Of a stretch of 64,000 nt of DNA, positions 55,821 through 64,000 are shown one piece after another. The stretch comes from Winogradskyella sp. PC-19 (GTDB lineage Bacteria > Bacteroidota > Bacteroidia > Flavobacteriales > Flavobacteriaceae). The first letter of the stretch is position 1, and each line of letters begins with the position of its first letter. The notes beneath the pieces were generated by a model. The model was not told the origin of the DNA. It did no database searches and saw only the letters and a list, made by a program, of their open reading frames with translations. The stretch is taken from assembly GCF_002163855.1 (NCBI RefSeq), contig NZ_CP019332.1, forward strand, positions 595,213 through 659,212, written 5' to 3'. The position numbers and the translations under genes are program-made.

Positions 55821-55847
55821 TTGATGTGCGTAAAACCTTTATATTTG
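55821..55847 (+). promoter_or_regulatory. Promoter of tsaD
   Basis: The -7 box TATATTTG (55840-55847) fits the consensus; TTG at 55821-55823 with a 16-base gap is a short-spaced -33 candidate. The leader to the tsaD ATG would be about 70 bases. The region overlaps the possible upstream start of the tamB-like gene. Confidence 0.45.
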
Positions 55848-55924
55848 CACTTGTTTGTACGATTTATTTAAGGTTTTAGACTATGTGTTTCAAAATTAAC
55901 AATTATTGTGCCTAATCATAATTA

Positions 55925-56947
55925 ATGACCAAAGAAAATATATACATTTTAGGAATCGAATCATCTTGTGATGACACATCTGCTGCCATACTTTGTAACG
56001 ACCAAATTTTGAGCAATGTTGTTGCAAGTCAAAAGATACATGCAGAATATGGTGGTGTGGTTCCAGAATTGGCATCAAGAGCTCACCAATCGAATATCGT
56101 TCCTGTTGTCCATCAGGCTTTAAAAGAAGCTAATATTACTAAAGACCAGCTACATGCTATTGCCTTTACACGTGGACCAGGTCTAATGGGCTCGCTTTTA
56201 GTCGGTACCTCTTTTGCAAAGTCATTAGCTTTTGGTCTAGACATACCTCTTATAGACGTAAACCATATGCAAGGTCATATCTTGGCGCATTTTATTGAAG
56301 AAGATGATTACAAAAAACCACCATTCCCGTTTTTGGCAATGACTATTTCTGGCGGACATACTCAAATAGTCAAAGTAACCAACTATTTTGAAATGGAAGT
56401 TATTGGCGAAACTATTGATGATGCCGTTGGTGAAGCTTATGATAAAAGCGGAAAAATTCTTGGATTGGGTTACCCAGCTGGCCCACAAATTGATAAGCTT
56501 GCACAAATTGGAAATCCAAAAGCATTTCAATTTACTAAACCCAAAGTTGATGGTTTAAATTTTAGCTTTTCGGGTTTAAAAACAGGTATACTTTATTTTG
56601 TTCAGAGGGAAACTAAAAAAAACTCTGATTTTGTAAAGGAAAATTTAAATGATATTTGTGCTTCTATACAATATACCATTATTGGTATTTTGATGGATAA
56701 ACTAAAGTTAGCCATAAAACAAACCGGAATTAAGCATATAGCTATTGGTGGTGGTGTTTCGGCAAATTCGGGTATTAGGTCTGCACTAAAAAATGCAGAG
56801 CAAAAACACGGTTGGTCAACTTATGTGCCAAAATTTGAATATACCACAGATAATGCAGCTATGATTGCAATCGTTGGATATTTAAAATATCTAAAAAAAG
56901 ATTTTTCTGATTTTGACGTAATGGCTACCGCTAGATTGAAGATTTAA
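55925..56947 (+). CDS. tsaD: tRNA N6-adenosine threonylcarbamoyltransferase
   Basis: Transfers the threonylcarbamoyl group to A37 of ANN-decoding tRNAs, with TsaB and TsaE as partners. The 340 residues are full length. Visible are the ASKHA-fold opening LGIESSCDDTSAA (9-21), FTRGPGLMGSLLVG, the metal-binding HMQGH (His114, His118), and ATP-site segments SGGHTQIVK and GGGVSANSGIR. It is the first gene of a + strand core block and is divergent from the tamB-like gene. Confidence 0.96.
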   Translation: MTKENIYILGIESSCDDTSAAILCNDQILSNVVASQKIHAEYGGVVPELASRAHQSNIVPVVHQALKEANITKDQLHAIAFTRGPGLMGSLLVGTSFAKSLAFGLDIPLIDVNHMQGHILAHFIEEDDYKKPPFPFLAMTISGGHTQIVKVTNYFEMEVIGETIDDAVGEAYDKSGKILGLGYPAGPQIDKLAQIGNPKAFQFTKPKVDGLNFSFSGLKTGILYFVQRETKKNSDFVKENLNDICASIQYTIIGILMDKLKLAIKQTGIKHIAIGGGVSANSGIRSALKNAEQKHGWSTYVPKFEYTTDNAAMIAIVGYLKYLKKDFSDFDVMATARLKI

Positions 56948-56994
56948 AGGCATAATATTTGATTAACTTATTTGAAATAAAAAACGATTAAATA

Positions 56995-57624
56995 ATGAGA
57001 ATTAAATACATATTCATTTTTCTTATTTCATTCACTTCCTTTTCTCAATCTAATTATGAAAATATGTTAGAAAGGGTAAGCTCAAAAACACAAGCAAACG
57101 TTTTTATAAAGCGTTTCAAGTCTGAGGTTAAAGCAGAAGTTATTAATATAACATCAGAAGACACACTTTATGGCACTTTAAATCTTTCAGAGTCAAAAAA
57201 AGGTGATACGAAATCAATAGATTCAGTATCTGGAAAGATAATTTATAAAATCCTCGGTAAAACAGAAAAAAAATCAACAAGTTATAATGCTAGTATCATG
57301 GAATTTGACAGTAATAAAATAACAATTTCTGAAATTAATTCTTTGCGTTCTTTTATTCTAAAAGGTATTAAAAATGGTGAGCATAAATTCGAGAATTTAG
57401 CGCGTGTTTATTCTTCTCATCCATCTGCCAAAACTGGTGGTGGATTAGGTTGGACAAAAGAAGGTACATTCTCAAAAAGGTTTGAAAAAGCAATTGCAGA
57501 TAAAAGAGTTGGTCAAGTTTTTAGTTTTGATGAACACCGCGAGAATAAACACTATGTTATTGTAAAAACAGAAGAGAGTAAAAATTTAGAGAGTATAACC
57601 GTTTTAAAAGTAACTGACCTATAA
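56995..57624 (+). CDS. Exported parvulin-type peptidyl-prolyl isomerase
   Basis: A 209-residue protein with a signal peptide (1-17). Its second half (about 100-205) is a PpiC/parvulin domain: LKGIKNGEHKFENLARVYSSHPSAKTGGGLGW, then VGQVFSFDEHRENKHYVIVKTEE. The N-terminal 80 residues are unlike SurA. Parvulins catalyse proline cis-trans isomerisation and help fold periplasmic proteins. It lies between tsaD and rsmE, 2 bases before the latter, so it is cotranscribed with it. Confidence 0.82.
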   Translation: MRIKYIFIFLISFTSFSQSNYENMLERVSSKTQANVFIKRFKSEVKAEVINITSEDTLYGTLNLSESKKGDTKSIDSVSGKIIYKILGKTEKKSTSYNASIMEFDSNKITISEINSLRSFILKGIKNGEHKFENLARVYSSHPSAKTGGGLGWTKEGTFSKRFEKAIADKRVGQVFSFDEHRENKHYVIVKTEESKNLESITVLKVTDL

Positions 57625-57626
57625 AA

Positions 57627-58331
57627 ATGCAATTGTTTTATAATCAAAATATTACAGAAAGTGATGCTATTATCAATTTTGATAAAGATGAAAGTCGTCA
57701 TATTACAAGAGTGCTACGTAAGTCCGTTGGTGATATTTTACAAATTACAAATGGTAAAGGCTGGCTTTTTACTTCTGAATTAATTTCTGCAGAACCAAAA
57801 CATTGTTTAGCCAAAATTATTTCAAAAAAAGAATATAAAAAGCGTAACTATAAATTACATCTAGCCGTTGCCCCTACTAAAATGAATGATCGCTTTGAAT
57901 GGTTTTTAGAAAAAGCAACTGAAATAGGTATAGATACTATTACTCCTATCGTTTGTGACCACAGCGAACGTAAAGTCATAAAGACTGAACGTTTTGAAAA
58001 GATTATTCAATCGGCTATGAAACAGTCTTTGCAATATCATTTACCTGTATTAAAGCCACTAACCACTTTTCAAGATTTTATAAAACAAGATTTTAGTGGT
58101 CAACAATTTATTGCACACTGTGAAGACACTGACCGTAAATCGTTAAAGTCAAAAATCAAAAGCAATAAAGACATCACTATTCTTATTGGGCCTGAAGGCG
58201 ATTTTTCTGTTAAAGAAATTAAAGAAGCGCTACAGTATAAATTTATTCCTGTAACTTTGGGTAACACTCGTTTAAGGACAGAAACAGCAGCAATAGTTGC
58301 TTGTCATACAGCTGTTTTTAATAATGAATAA
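57627..58331 (+). CDS. rsmE: 16S rRNA (uracil1498-N3)-methyltransferase
   Basis: Methylates U1498 of 16S rRNA using SAM. The 234-residue protein has an N-terminal PUA-like domain (HITRVLRKSVGDIL) and a SPOUT knotted domain with KATEIGIDTITPIVCDHS, TILIGPEGDFSVKE and LGNTRLRTETAAIVA, the SAM-binding signature of this family. The reading frame overlaps the DUF4159 gene by 8 bases. Confidence 0.95.
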   Translation: MQLFYNQNITESDAIINFDKDESRHITRVLRKSVGDILQITNGKGWLFTSELISAEPKHCLAKIISKKEYKKRNYKLHLAVAPTKMNDRFEWFLEKATEIGIDTITPIVCDHSERKVIKTERFEKIIQSAMKQSLQYHLPVLKPLTTFQDFIKQDFSGQQFIAHCEDTDRKSLKSKIKSNKDITILIGPEGDFSVKEIKEALQYKFIPVTLGNTRLRTETAAIVACHTAVFNNE

Positions 58332-58977
58332 ATTAATGAAAAAACTAATTTATATTTTTTGTTTTCTATTTCCAATGTTCATTTTTACACAAAATGTTGC
58401 TGTGTTAAAATATGAAGGTGGCGGTGACTGGTATAGCAATCCTACGGCTCTACCAAATTTGGTGAAATTTTGTAACGATACTATTGAAACCAACATTAAC
58501 GAAAATATTGAGACCGTAGAAGTTGGTAGTATTGATATTTTTCAATATCCATTTTTACATATGACAGGTCATGGTAATGTTTTTTTCAGCGATGAAGACA
58601 GTGAGAACTTGAGAAAATACTTATTATCTGGCGGCTTTTTGCATATTGATGATAATTACGGAATGGAGCCTTATATAAAAAAAGAACTTAACAAGATTTT
58701 TCCAAACAAAGAGTTGGTAGAAATACCAAAAACCCATCCAATTTTTAATTCGGCATTTGACTTTCCAAATGGTTTACCTAAAATACATGAGCATGATGCT
58801 AAAGCTCCACAAGCTTTAGGTATTTTTGATGAAGGTCGATTAATATTACTATTTACTTTTGAAAGCGATTTGGGTGATGGCTGGGAAGACCCAGAAGTAC
58901 ATAACGACCCAGGAGATGTGCGTCAAAAAGCACTTAAAATGGGTGCAAATATTATGAAGTATGTCTTTATTAATTAA
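58324..58977 (+). CDS. DUF4159 family exported protein
   Basis: ATG 58324 gives MNKLMKKLIYIFCFLF..., a signal peptide; ATG 58336 is an alternative, and both are downstream of the frame's first ATG-like codon. The mature part (about 195 residues) is the DUF4159 domain: GGGDWYSNPTALPNLVKFC, FLHMTGHGN, LLSGGFLHIDDNYG and IHEHDAKAPQALG. The family resembles class-I glutamine-amidotransferase-like folds with unknown function. It overlaps rsmE by 8 bases and belongs to the same transcript. Confidence 0.9.
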   Translation: MNKLMKKLIYIFCFLFPMFIFTQNVAVLKYEGGGDWYSNPTALPNLVKFCNDTIETNINENIETVEVGSIDIFQYPFLHMTGHGNVFFSDEDSENLRKYLLSGGFLHIDDNYGMEPYIKKELNKIFPNKELVEIPKTHPIFNSAFDFPNGLPKIHEHDAKAPQALGIFDEGRLILLFTFESDLGDGWEDPEVHNDPGDVRQKALKMGANIMKYVFIN

Positions 58978-58985
58978 GCCTTAAG

Positions 58986-59186
58986 ATGATAGAAAATAAA
59001 CTAGAGAGCATAGAAAGTTCAAGAGAATTTTCATTAGTATTTAAGCTATTAGCTTTTATTTTGGTTATGACTTTTACTTTTCAATCATTGCATTCAATAA
59101 ATGAACACACCTATTCTACTAAAGGTGCTAGTATTCATAGACATGATTGTACAACTCCAATTCATCTTTCATATTTTTGTCAATAA
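58986..59186 (+). CDS. Small single-span His-containing protein (66 aa)
   Basis: A 66-residue ORF with one membrane span (about 17-37) after an acidic, serine-rich start (MIENKLESIESSREFS), and a short C-terminal tail with ligand-like residues IHRHDCTTPIHLSYFC. No named family. It lies 8 bases after the DUF4159 stop and 15 bases before the zinc-ribbon gene, so position supports a real gene. The His/Cys tail recalls the 110-aa protein at 7608, though the two are not clearly homologous. Confidence 0.5.
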   Translation: MIENKLESIESSREFSLVFKLLAFILVMTFTFQSLHSINEHTYSTKGASIHRHDCTTPIHLSYFCQ

Positions 59187-59201
59187 TTAAGTGAAAATAA
59201 T

Positions 59202-59534
59202 ATGAAATTAAGTTACCGTTGCTCGTCTTGTAAAAAAGATAACCATATCAAAACTAAAGCTACAAACAGACATGAACTTTTGATGGAACTTGGTAAAGAG
59301 GAGTTTAACGAGCGTTGCAGGTATTGCGGTAATTTTACAAAAAAACATATCAATAGACTATATGCAGACGATAATTACATGTTTGTATTAGTTGGTTTTA
59401 TTGCTGCTGCTATTGCGACTTACTTTCTTTGGGATTTTGGTTATGTGTCTACGCTTACAGGTGCAATACCTCTATATTTTTGGATTGAAATGAAGAAAAA
59501 GTCAAGTATGTTCAATCGAACTATGGTAAAGTAA
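59202..59534 (+). CDS. Zinc-ribbon membrane protein (110 aa)
   Basis: The N-terminal part carries two CxxC pairs (CSSCKKDN at residues 7-10 and CRYCGN at 39-42), a zinc ribbon, followed by two hydrophobic spans (about 60-76 and 80-96) and a basic tail. It should sit in the inner membrane with the zinc ribbon in the cytoplasm. Function unknown. It is two bases before the TrmH-type methyltransferase gene. Confidence 0.78.
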   Translation: MKLSYRCSSCKKDNHIKTKATNRHELLMELGKEEFNERCRYCGNFTKKHINRLYADDNYMFVLVGFIAAAIATYFLWDFGYVSTLTGAIPLYFWIEMKKKSSMFNRTMVK

Positions 59535-59536
59535 AT

Positions 59537-60040
59537 ATGCAACTCAACCATTACAACTCCACTTTCAAAAAACAGAAATTCTCAATCACTTTAGTTTGTG
59601 ACAATGTGACTAATGCACCGAACATTGGTAGTTTGTTACGTATATCTGATGCCTTAGGTGTTAAAGAACTTGTTTTTTGTGGTGATAATGTTCAGTTAGG
59701 TAAGCGCATAAAAAAGACATCTCGTGCTACAGAAAAATACGTATCGCATAAAATACAACCAGATATTCTTGAAGTTGTCAAAGACTTAAAAGCAAAAGAC
59801 AATTTTATAATCGCCTTAGAAATTACCGATAGTAGTATTTCTCTCAATGATTTTAAACTGAATACTGAGCAACCCATAACCTTGATAATTGGCAATGAGA
59901 GTTTCGGCATTTCAGAAGATATCTTAATACTTACAGATGCTACAATACATATCAATATGTACGGTGAAAACACAAGTATGAATGTTGTGCAAGCGACGTC
60001 AATAGCCCTTTACGAAATGACCAAGCAACTAAAGTCATAA
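59537..60040 (+). CDS. TrmH-family RNA 2'-O-methyltransferase
   Basis: A 167-residue SPOUT methyltransferase without an extra N-terminal domain. The three family motifs are present: NAPNIGSLLRISDALGV (motif 1, with the catalytic Arg), LIIGNESFGIS (motif 2) and INMYGENTSMNVVQATSIALYEM (motif 3). It methylates a 2'-OH of tRNA or rRNA; the exact site is not evident. It is close behind the zinc-ribbon gene. Confidence 0.92.
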   Translation: MQLNHYNSTFKKQKFSITLVCDNVTNAPNIGSLLRISDALGVKELVFCGDNVQLGKRIKKTSRATEKYVSHKIQPDILEVVKDLKAKDNFIIALEITDSSISLNDFKLNTEQPITLIIGNESFGISEDILILTDATIHINMYGENTSMNVVQATSIALYEMTKQLKS

Positions 60041-60075
60041 AATTTGTCCCACAATAATTTGTTTCTCTTACTACT

Positions 60076-60102
60076 CCTGCAAGGTTTTAAAAACCTTGTA
60101 GG
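60076..60102. repeat. REP-like palindrome
   Basis: CCTGCAAGGTTTT and AAAACCTTGTAGG form a 27-base near-perfect dyad (one mismatch) in the gap between the methyltransferase and transporter genes. Close variants of this palindrome are, from memory, common in intergenic regions of Flavobacteria and behave like repetitive extragenic palindromes. It is not followed by a T-run, so it is not a standard terminator. Confidence 0.55.
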
Positions 60103-60133
60103 TATAAAACATCAATTTGTCTATATTTAGACC

Positions 60134-61222
60134 ATGAATTCAAAAATTATCGCAAACGGTATTTTAAGAGCTGTAGGTATTTTACTCGCTGTAGCATTGG
60201 TTTTATTTTTTATTTATAAAATCCAGTCTGTTATAGTATATATTGCTGTAGCGGCAGTTATATCGCTTATTGGAAGACCTTTAGTTTTATTTTTAAGACG
60301 AAAATTAAAATTTAACAACACCATTGCTGTAGTTTTTACCATGGTTTTATTTATGGCTATTTTAGTTGGCTTAGTTGGTTTATTTATTCCGCTTATTACC
60401 GAGCAAGGACAGAACTTAGCGCTATTGAACATTGACAAACTTCAGGATAATGTTCAGGATTTATATAATCAAATCGTCACTTATTTTGAGTTTAACAATA
60501 TTGATGTAGAACAATCTATCAAAGATTCTGGTATGTTATCTAAAATTGATTTTGCGCTGATTCCAGATTATTTGAACAAGGTTGTCAGCGGTTTAGGTAG
60601 TTTTAGTATAGGATTATTTTCTGTGTTATTTATTGCTTTCTTCTTTTTAAAAGATAGCAAACTTTTTGAAGACGGCATCTTGACACTAGTTCCTAAAGGT
60701 AATGAGTCGCGATCAAAACGCTCTTTCAATAAAATTAAAGATTTATTATCGCGCTACTTCGGTGGATTATTACTTCAAATTTTGATTTTATTTATAATCT
60801 ACACTATAGTATTGTTAATTTTCGGGATTGACAATGCAGTTGTTATTGCTTTTTTGTGTGCATTATTAAACCTTATACCATATGTCGGACCATTAGTTGG
60901 TGCTTTTCTAATGATTTTATTAAGCATGTCTAGTAATTTAGGCGAAAGTTTTAGTGAGGTTATATTACCAAAGACTACGTACGTCATGATTGGTTTTATA
61001 ATTGCGCAATTAGTAGATAACTTCTTCAGTCAGCCATATATCTTTTCAAAAAGTGTAAAATCACATCCTTTAGAAATCTTTTTAATTATCATCATTGCTG
61101 GAATTTTATTTGGTATTGTTGGAATGATAATAGCTGTACCAACATATACAGCAATAAAGGTGATTCTAAAAGAGTTTATGTCGGAGTACAAAGTGGTTAA
61201 AAAGCTCACAAAAGGATTATAA
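60134..61222 (+). CDS. AI-2E family transporter
   Basis: A 362-residue membrane protein of the AI-2 exporter family (PF01594). It has about seven to eight spans, a large soluble loop in the middle (about 95-165), and the segments FGIDNAVVIAFLCALLNLIPYVGPLVG and PYIFSKSVKSHPLEIFLIIIIAG, which are typical of the family. Members are linked to transport of autoinducer-2 or other small molecules, but most have no tested substrate. The next gene starts 6 bases after its stop. Confidence 0.9.
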   Translation: MNSKIIANGILRAVGILLAVALVLFFIYKIQSVIVYIAVAAVISLIGRPLVLFLRRKLKFNNTIAVVFTMVLFMAILVGLVGLFIPLITEQGQNLALLNIDKLQDNVQDLYNQIVTYFEFNNIDVEQSIKDSGMLSKIDFALIPDYLNKVVSGLGSFSIGLFSVLFIAFFFLKDSKLFEDGILTLVPKGNESRSKRSFNKIKDLLSRYFGGLLLQILILFIIYTIVLLIFGIDNAVVIAFLCALLNLIPYVGPLVGAFLMILLSMSSNLGESFSEVILPKTTYVMIGFIIAQLVDNFFSQPYIFSKSVKSHPLEIFLIIIIAGILFGIVGMIIAVPTYTAIKVILKEFMSEYKVVKKLTKGL

Positions 61223-61228
61223 CACGTC

Positions 61229-62407
61229 TTGAATCTTTCAATTCTAAATACCGAAGTTCAGGCTTATATTGCTGAAAATCTAAAACAAGATATTTCAAAA
61301 TTACTTTTAAAAAGTATTTCTTTTCCAAATGTTGGAACAAAAAAAGTAATTGAACAAATCGAAGCCAAAAAACGCTCTGAAAAGAAATTACCCACTTGGT
61401 TTCATACTAAAAATATTTACTACCCTAATAAGCTAAATATTGAGCAAACATCTTCTGAAGTAACAGCAAACTATAAAGCCAGTTTGGTTTCAGGAAAATC
61501 TCTGATTGATTTAACCGGCGGCTTTGGTGTTGATGCTTTTTACTATTCAAAACAAATAAATAAAGTTACCCATTGCGAAATAAACGCTGAACTTTCAGAA
61601 CTTGTTAAACATAACTATAAAGCATTAAATATATCTAATATTGAATGTATCAATGACAACGGTATTGATACATTAAAACGCTTAGATAATCCATTTGATT
61701 GGATATATCTAGACCCATCGCGTCGCGATGACTCTAAGAAAAAAGTGTTTTTATTGTCCGACTGTTCACCAAACGTAAAGACGTTTCAAGGACTATTTTT
61801 AAAATATGCGAAGCAGGTGATGATTAAAACTTCGCCCTTACTAGATATTAAGGCTACGCATTACGACTTAAAGTTTGTGAAAGAATTACATATCGTTGCT
61901 GTTGATAATGAAGTAAAAGAGCTTCTGTGGATTTTAGAACGTGACTATGAATCTGATTTTAGAATTATAACTGTTAATTTGAGTAAAGATATTGAGCAGA
62001 AATTTGAGTTTAATTTTGAAAATGAGTCTAGCTCATTAGCAGAATATTCAGAACCACTCACCTATCTCTACGAACCCAATTCGGCAATATTAAAAGCAGG
62101 TGCTTTTAATTCTATTAGTACGAATTTAAATCTACCTAAACTTCACAAACATTCTCACCTATACACTTCAGAGAAGTTAGTGGATTTTCCTGGAAGACGT
62201 TTTAAAATTGAAAATATTATCCCTTTCAACAAAAAACAATTTGCCAAAGAAAAGATTAGTAAGGCAAATGTAACGACAAGAAATTTTCCTTTATCAGTTG
62301 GTGATATTCGTAAAAAGTTAAAAATTAAAGATGGTGGAAACACGTATTTATTCTTCACGACTAATAAAGATGAAGAAAAAGTAATCATTATCTGTTCTAA
62401 AACTTAA
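61229..62407 (+). CDS. SAM-dependent methyltransferase with THUMP-like domain
   Basis: A 392-residue soluble protein. The first 230 residues are a Rossmann-type methyltransferase: DLTGGFGVDAFYYSK (motif I), HCEINAELSELV, and DWIYLDPSRRD (motif IV, DPSRR). The C-terminal part (about 285-390) with FPGRRFKIENIIPFNKKQ and TTRNFPLSVGDIRKKLKI is the THUMP-like RNA-binding domain that follows such methyltransferases. It starts at TTG 61229, in a position that keeps the expected N-terminus. The substrate RNA is not known. Its last 11 bases overlap the stop region of pdeM. Confidence 0.87.
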   Translation: MNLSILNTEVQAYIAENLKQDISKLLLKSISFPNVGTKKVIEQIEAKKRSEKKLPTWFHTKNIYYPNKLNIEQTSSEVTANYKASLVSGKSLIDLTGGFGVDAFYYSKQINKVTHCEINAELSELVKHNYKALNISNIECINDNGIDTLKRLDNPFDWIYLDPSRRDDSKKKVFLLSDCSPNVKTFQGLFLKYAKQVMIKTSPLLDIKATHYDLKFVKELHIVAVDNEVKELLWILERDYESDFRIITVNLSKDIEQKFEFNFENESSSLAEYSEPLTYLYEPNSAILKAGAFNSISTNLNLPKLHKHSHLYTSEKLVDFPGRRFKIENIIPFNKKQFAKEKISKANVTTRNFPLSVGDIRKKLKIKDGGNTYLFFTTNKDEEKVIIICSKT

Positions 62408-63053
62408 AAATAGAAGTATCAGTAAATGCAAAACAGGTAGCATCTTCAGGTTTTGACTTTGTATTTAGGCCTGTAAACAAACTAAAAGCAGGTAAAATCA
62501 ACTGTTTTGAGTTGATTTGATAACAAGGTAATTTCAATTTTTGCTTCCCTTTACCTTTAATGAGAACACCAGGATGTGTATGTCCTGAAAGGGTAAAAGA
62601 ATCAGAGTTACCATCTTCAGATTCATGAATTAAAATAAATGGTCCAATGTTCATTGTCGTTATAACTTCAATACCTAAATCATCCATCAGTTGATTAGAC
62701 TGCATATCGTGATTTCCTTTGATTAGCACCAATTTTAAATTTTCAAACTGACGCAACCACAATTTAAAAGTAGACATATCGCTATTCGTTTCAGCATGAA
62801 ATAAATCACCAACTATCAATAACTGATTCACTTCAAAATGTGTAATCAATGCTTTTAATCGCTCTAAATCTTTCTGAAGAATACCATCTGGCATTGGTAT
62901 ACCATGACGCCTAAAGTGTGCTGTTTTACCAATATGAATATCAGATAAAATCAAAGCATTCTTATTTTTCCAATAAATAGCACGTTGATTAGTTAAGGTT
63001 AATTCCTCTTGTTTTATGGTGATATGTTTAACTACAATATTCAATTTAATCAA
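62397..63053 (-). CDS. pdeM: Ligase-associated DNA damage response endonuclease PdeM
   Basis: A 218-residue calcineurin-like metallophosphatase. All metal motifs are present: ILSDIHIGKTAHFR, LLIVGDLFHAETNSD, IKGNHDM and LSGHTHPG. Family members sit with a LigD-type DNA ligase, an exonuclease and a DEXH helicase in a DNA-repair module. Here the helicase gene lies directly upstream and overlaps by 8 bases; ligase and exonuclease would lie outside the window. The convergent methyltransferase overlaps its 3' end by 11 bases. Confidence 0.92.
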   Translation of the reverse strand: MIKLNIVVKHITIKQEELTLTNQRAIYWKNKNALILSDIHIGKTAHFRRHGIPMPDGILQKDLERLKALITHFEVNQLLIVGDLFHAETNSDMSTFKLWLRQFENLKLVLIKGNHDMQSNQLMDDLGIEVITTMNIGPFILIHESEDGNSDSFTLSGHTHPGVLIKGKGKQKLKLPCYQINSKQLILPAFSLFTGLNTKSKPEDATCFAFTDTSIFKF

Positions 63054-64000
63054 CTTTAAACGCTTGTTCTTTAATACGTTGAATCCTTTTATCTAAATTC
63101 TCATTACTCATTGTACCGCGTAAGCTATCTACTTTAAGCGGAAAACTCAAAGGTGTAAACGATTTAGCACGCTTTACTATAATTCTACTTTTTGAGATAC
63201 GCTCAAAAGCTTGTTGCAAGCGTGCTTCTTCTAGTTGTTGATTAAAAACTTCTGTATATGCTTGACGCAATAATAAATTATCAGGTTCATAATCTTCAAG
63301 AACCCTAAAAATAAGTCCTGATGAGGATTGTAAGCTTTTGTTATTCTTTCGAGTTCCTGGTTGAGATTGTACCACCAAACCTGCGATTACTGCAATATCT
63401 CTAAACTTACGCGATGCCATTTCTGAAGAATTAATACTGGCAATAACATCATCCATAAGATTTTCTTTACTCAATAAGGCGCTAATATTTTCTTCTGAAA
63501 TTGGTATCGGTTGGTCACTCAATAATTCAAAACCATAATCATTCATGGCAATTGTAAATGTGATAGGCTTTAGTTTACTGATACGATACGCCATTAATGC
63601 AGAAAAAACCTCATGTACCAATCGGCCTTCAAATGGATACATAAATAAATGATAGCCATCTCTAGTCTCTATCAATTCAACCAAAAACTCATCCGCTTTT
63701 GGAATATGAGAATGTGCATCTTGCCTGCTTACCAAAGGATTCAAAAAACGCAATTCTTTTTCTAAACGTCCTGGCTCTAAGGCATCCGATAATTTTAATC
63801 TCAAATAATGACTTAAATGAGAAGTCAGCGGTAATCGTCCACCTAGCCAACTTGGTGAGACCGCTTTCTTCGCTTTACTGCGTCTTACTAATACAGTCAT
63901 ATCCTTAATTTGAACTAATTCTAATACGCGACCTGCTAAAATAAAACTCTCACCGGGTTTCAATTTTGAAACAAAGAACTCTTCAATCATCCCAATATAA
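63046..64000 (-). CDS. Ligase-associated DNA damage response DEXH helicase, C-terminal part
   Basis: The last 317 codons of a longer gene whose 5' end is beyond the window; the frame remains open to base 64000 (YIGMIEEFF...), so the ATG at 63990 is internal. Lhr-type helicases of this module (about 800 residues) have a C-terminal winged-helix and accessory region; the segments FVSKLKPGESFILAGRVLEL, RLVHEVFSALMAYRISKLKP and YTEVFNQQLEEARLQQAFERI match it. The helicase motor motifs are outside the window. It overlaps pdeM by 8 bases and is cotranscribed with it. Confidence 0.88.
   Translation of the reverse strand, partial: YIGMIEEFFVSKLKPGESFILAGRVLELVQIKDMTVLVRRSKAKKAVSPSWLGGRLPLTSHLSHYLRLKLSDALEPGRLEKELRFLNPLVSRQDAHSHIPKADEFLVELIETRDGYHLFMYPFEGRLVHEVFSALMAYRISKLKPITFTIAMNDYGFELLSDQPIPISEENISALLSKENLMDDVIASINSSEMASRKFRDIAVIAGLVVQSQPGTRKNNKSLQSSSGLIFRVLEDYEPDNLLLRQAYTEVFNQQLEEARLQQAFERISKSRIIVKRAKSFTPLSFPLKVDSLRGTMSNENLDKRIQRIKEQAFKVD

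Overview
The window is about 64 kb of AT-rich chromosome from a member of the Flavobacteriaceae (Bacteroidota), probably marine. The assignment rests on gene content and signals: TonB-dependent receptors with a carboxypeptidase-regulatory-like N-terminus, a type IX secretion (T9SS) C-terminal domain on a secreted protease, DUF5916, DUF937, DUF4159 and CAL67264-type proteins, almost no Shine-Dalgarno sequences, and promoters of the Bacteroidota form TTG-N20-TAnnTTTG. I cannot name the genus. I found no rRNA, tRNA, CRISPR array, insertion sequence or prophage. No gene-free stretch exceeds 300 bases; the two longest (6365-6651 and 37923-38210, each just under 290 bases) hold only a terminator and a weak promoter-like box respectively.

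Layout. 1-2.0 kb: the tail of an unknown + strand gene, a tiny membrane protein, and a PD-(D/E)XK nuclease-like protein lying between two similar stem-loops. 2.0-6.4 kb: a dicluster ferredoxin opposite a LuxC-type acyl-CoA reductase, serC, serA and a DUF937 gene (serine synthesis). 6.6-11.1 kb: lipoprotein and membrane proteins, then a His/Cys-rich small protein, a TonB receptor and an acidic lipoprotein that look like one metal-uptake cluster. 11.1-20.8 kb: DMP19, a CDP-alcohol phosphatidyltransferase, DUF5916, LolD, a serine hydrolase, Amt and FumC. 20.9-25.2 kb: hutI, a transglutaminase-like gene, a coiled-coil membrane protein, hutG and a GNAT enzyme (histidine breakdown).

25.2-37.9 kb is the least explained part. 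A minus-strand set of five genes (coiled-coil protein, 344-aa protein, AAA+ ATPase, one-TM protein, DUF6638-like protein) and a second minus-strand set (two multi-TM proteins, a 254-aa protein, a one-TM protein) sit either side of a + strand T9SS-secreted trypsin-like protease. Together they look like an ATPase-driven envelope or membrane machine with no established function, and this is my main candidate for an undescribed system.

38-49 kb: EttA translation factor, a redox operon (FMN reductase, MarR, two pirins) with a visible promoter and candidate operator, an acyl-CoA carboxylase beta subunit, an MFS carrier, an M24 peptidase, methylglyoxal synthase and a BadF-type kinase. 49-51 kb: gap and pfkA (glycolysis). 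51-64 kb: a core envelope, tRNA and rRNA modification block (TamB, TsaD, parvulin, RsmE, DUF4159, TrmH-type methyltransferase, AI-2E-family transporter, THUMP-like methyltransferase) ending in PdeM and the truncated ligase-associated DEXH helicase of a DNA-damage module.

Convergent genes are packed tightly: several pairs share four bases at their stop codons, and others share one bidirectional hairpin terminator.
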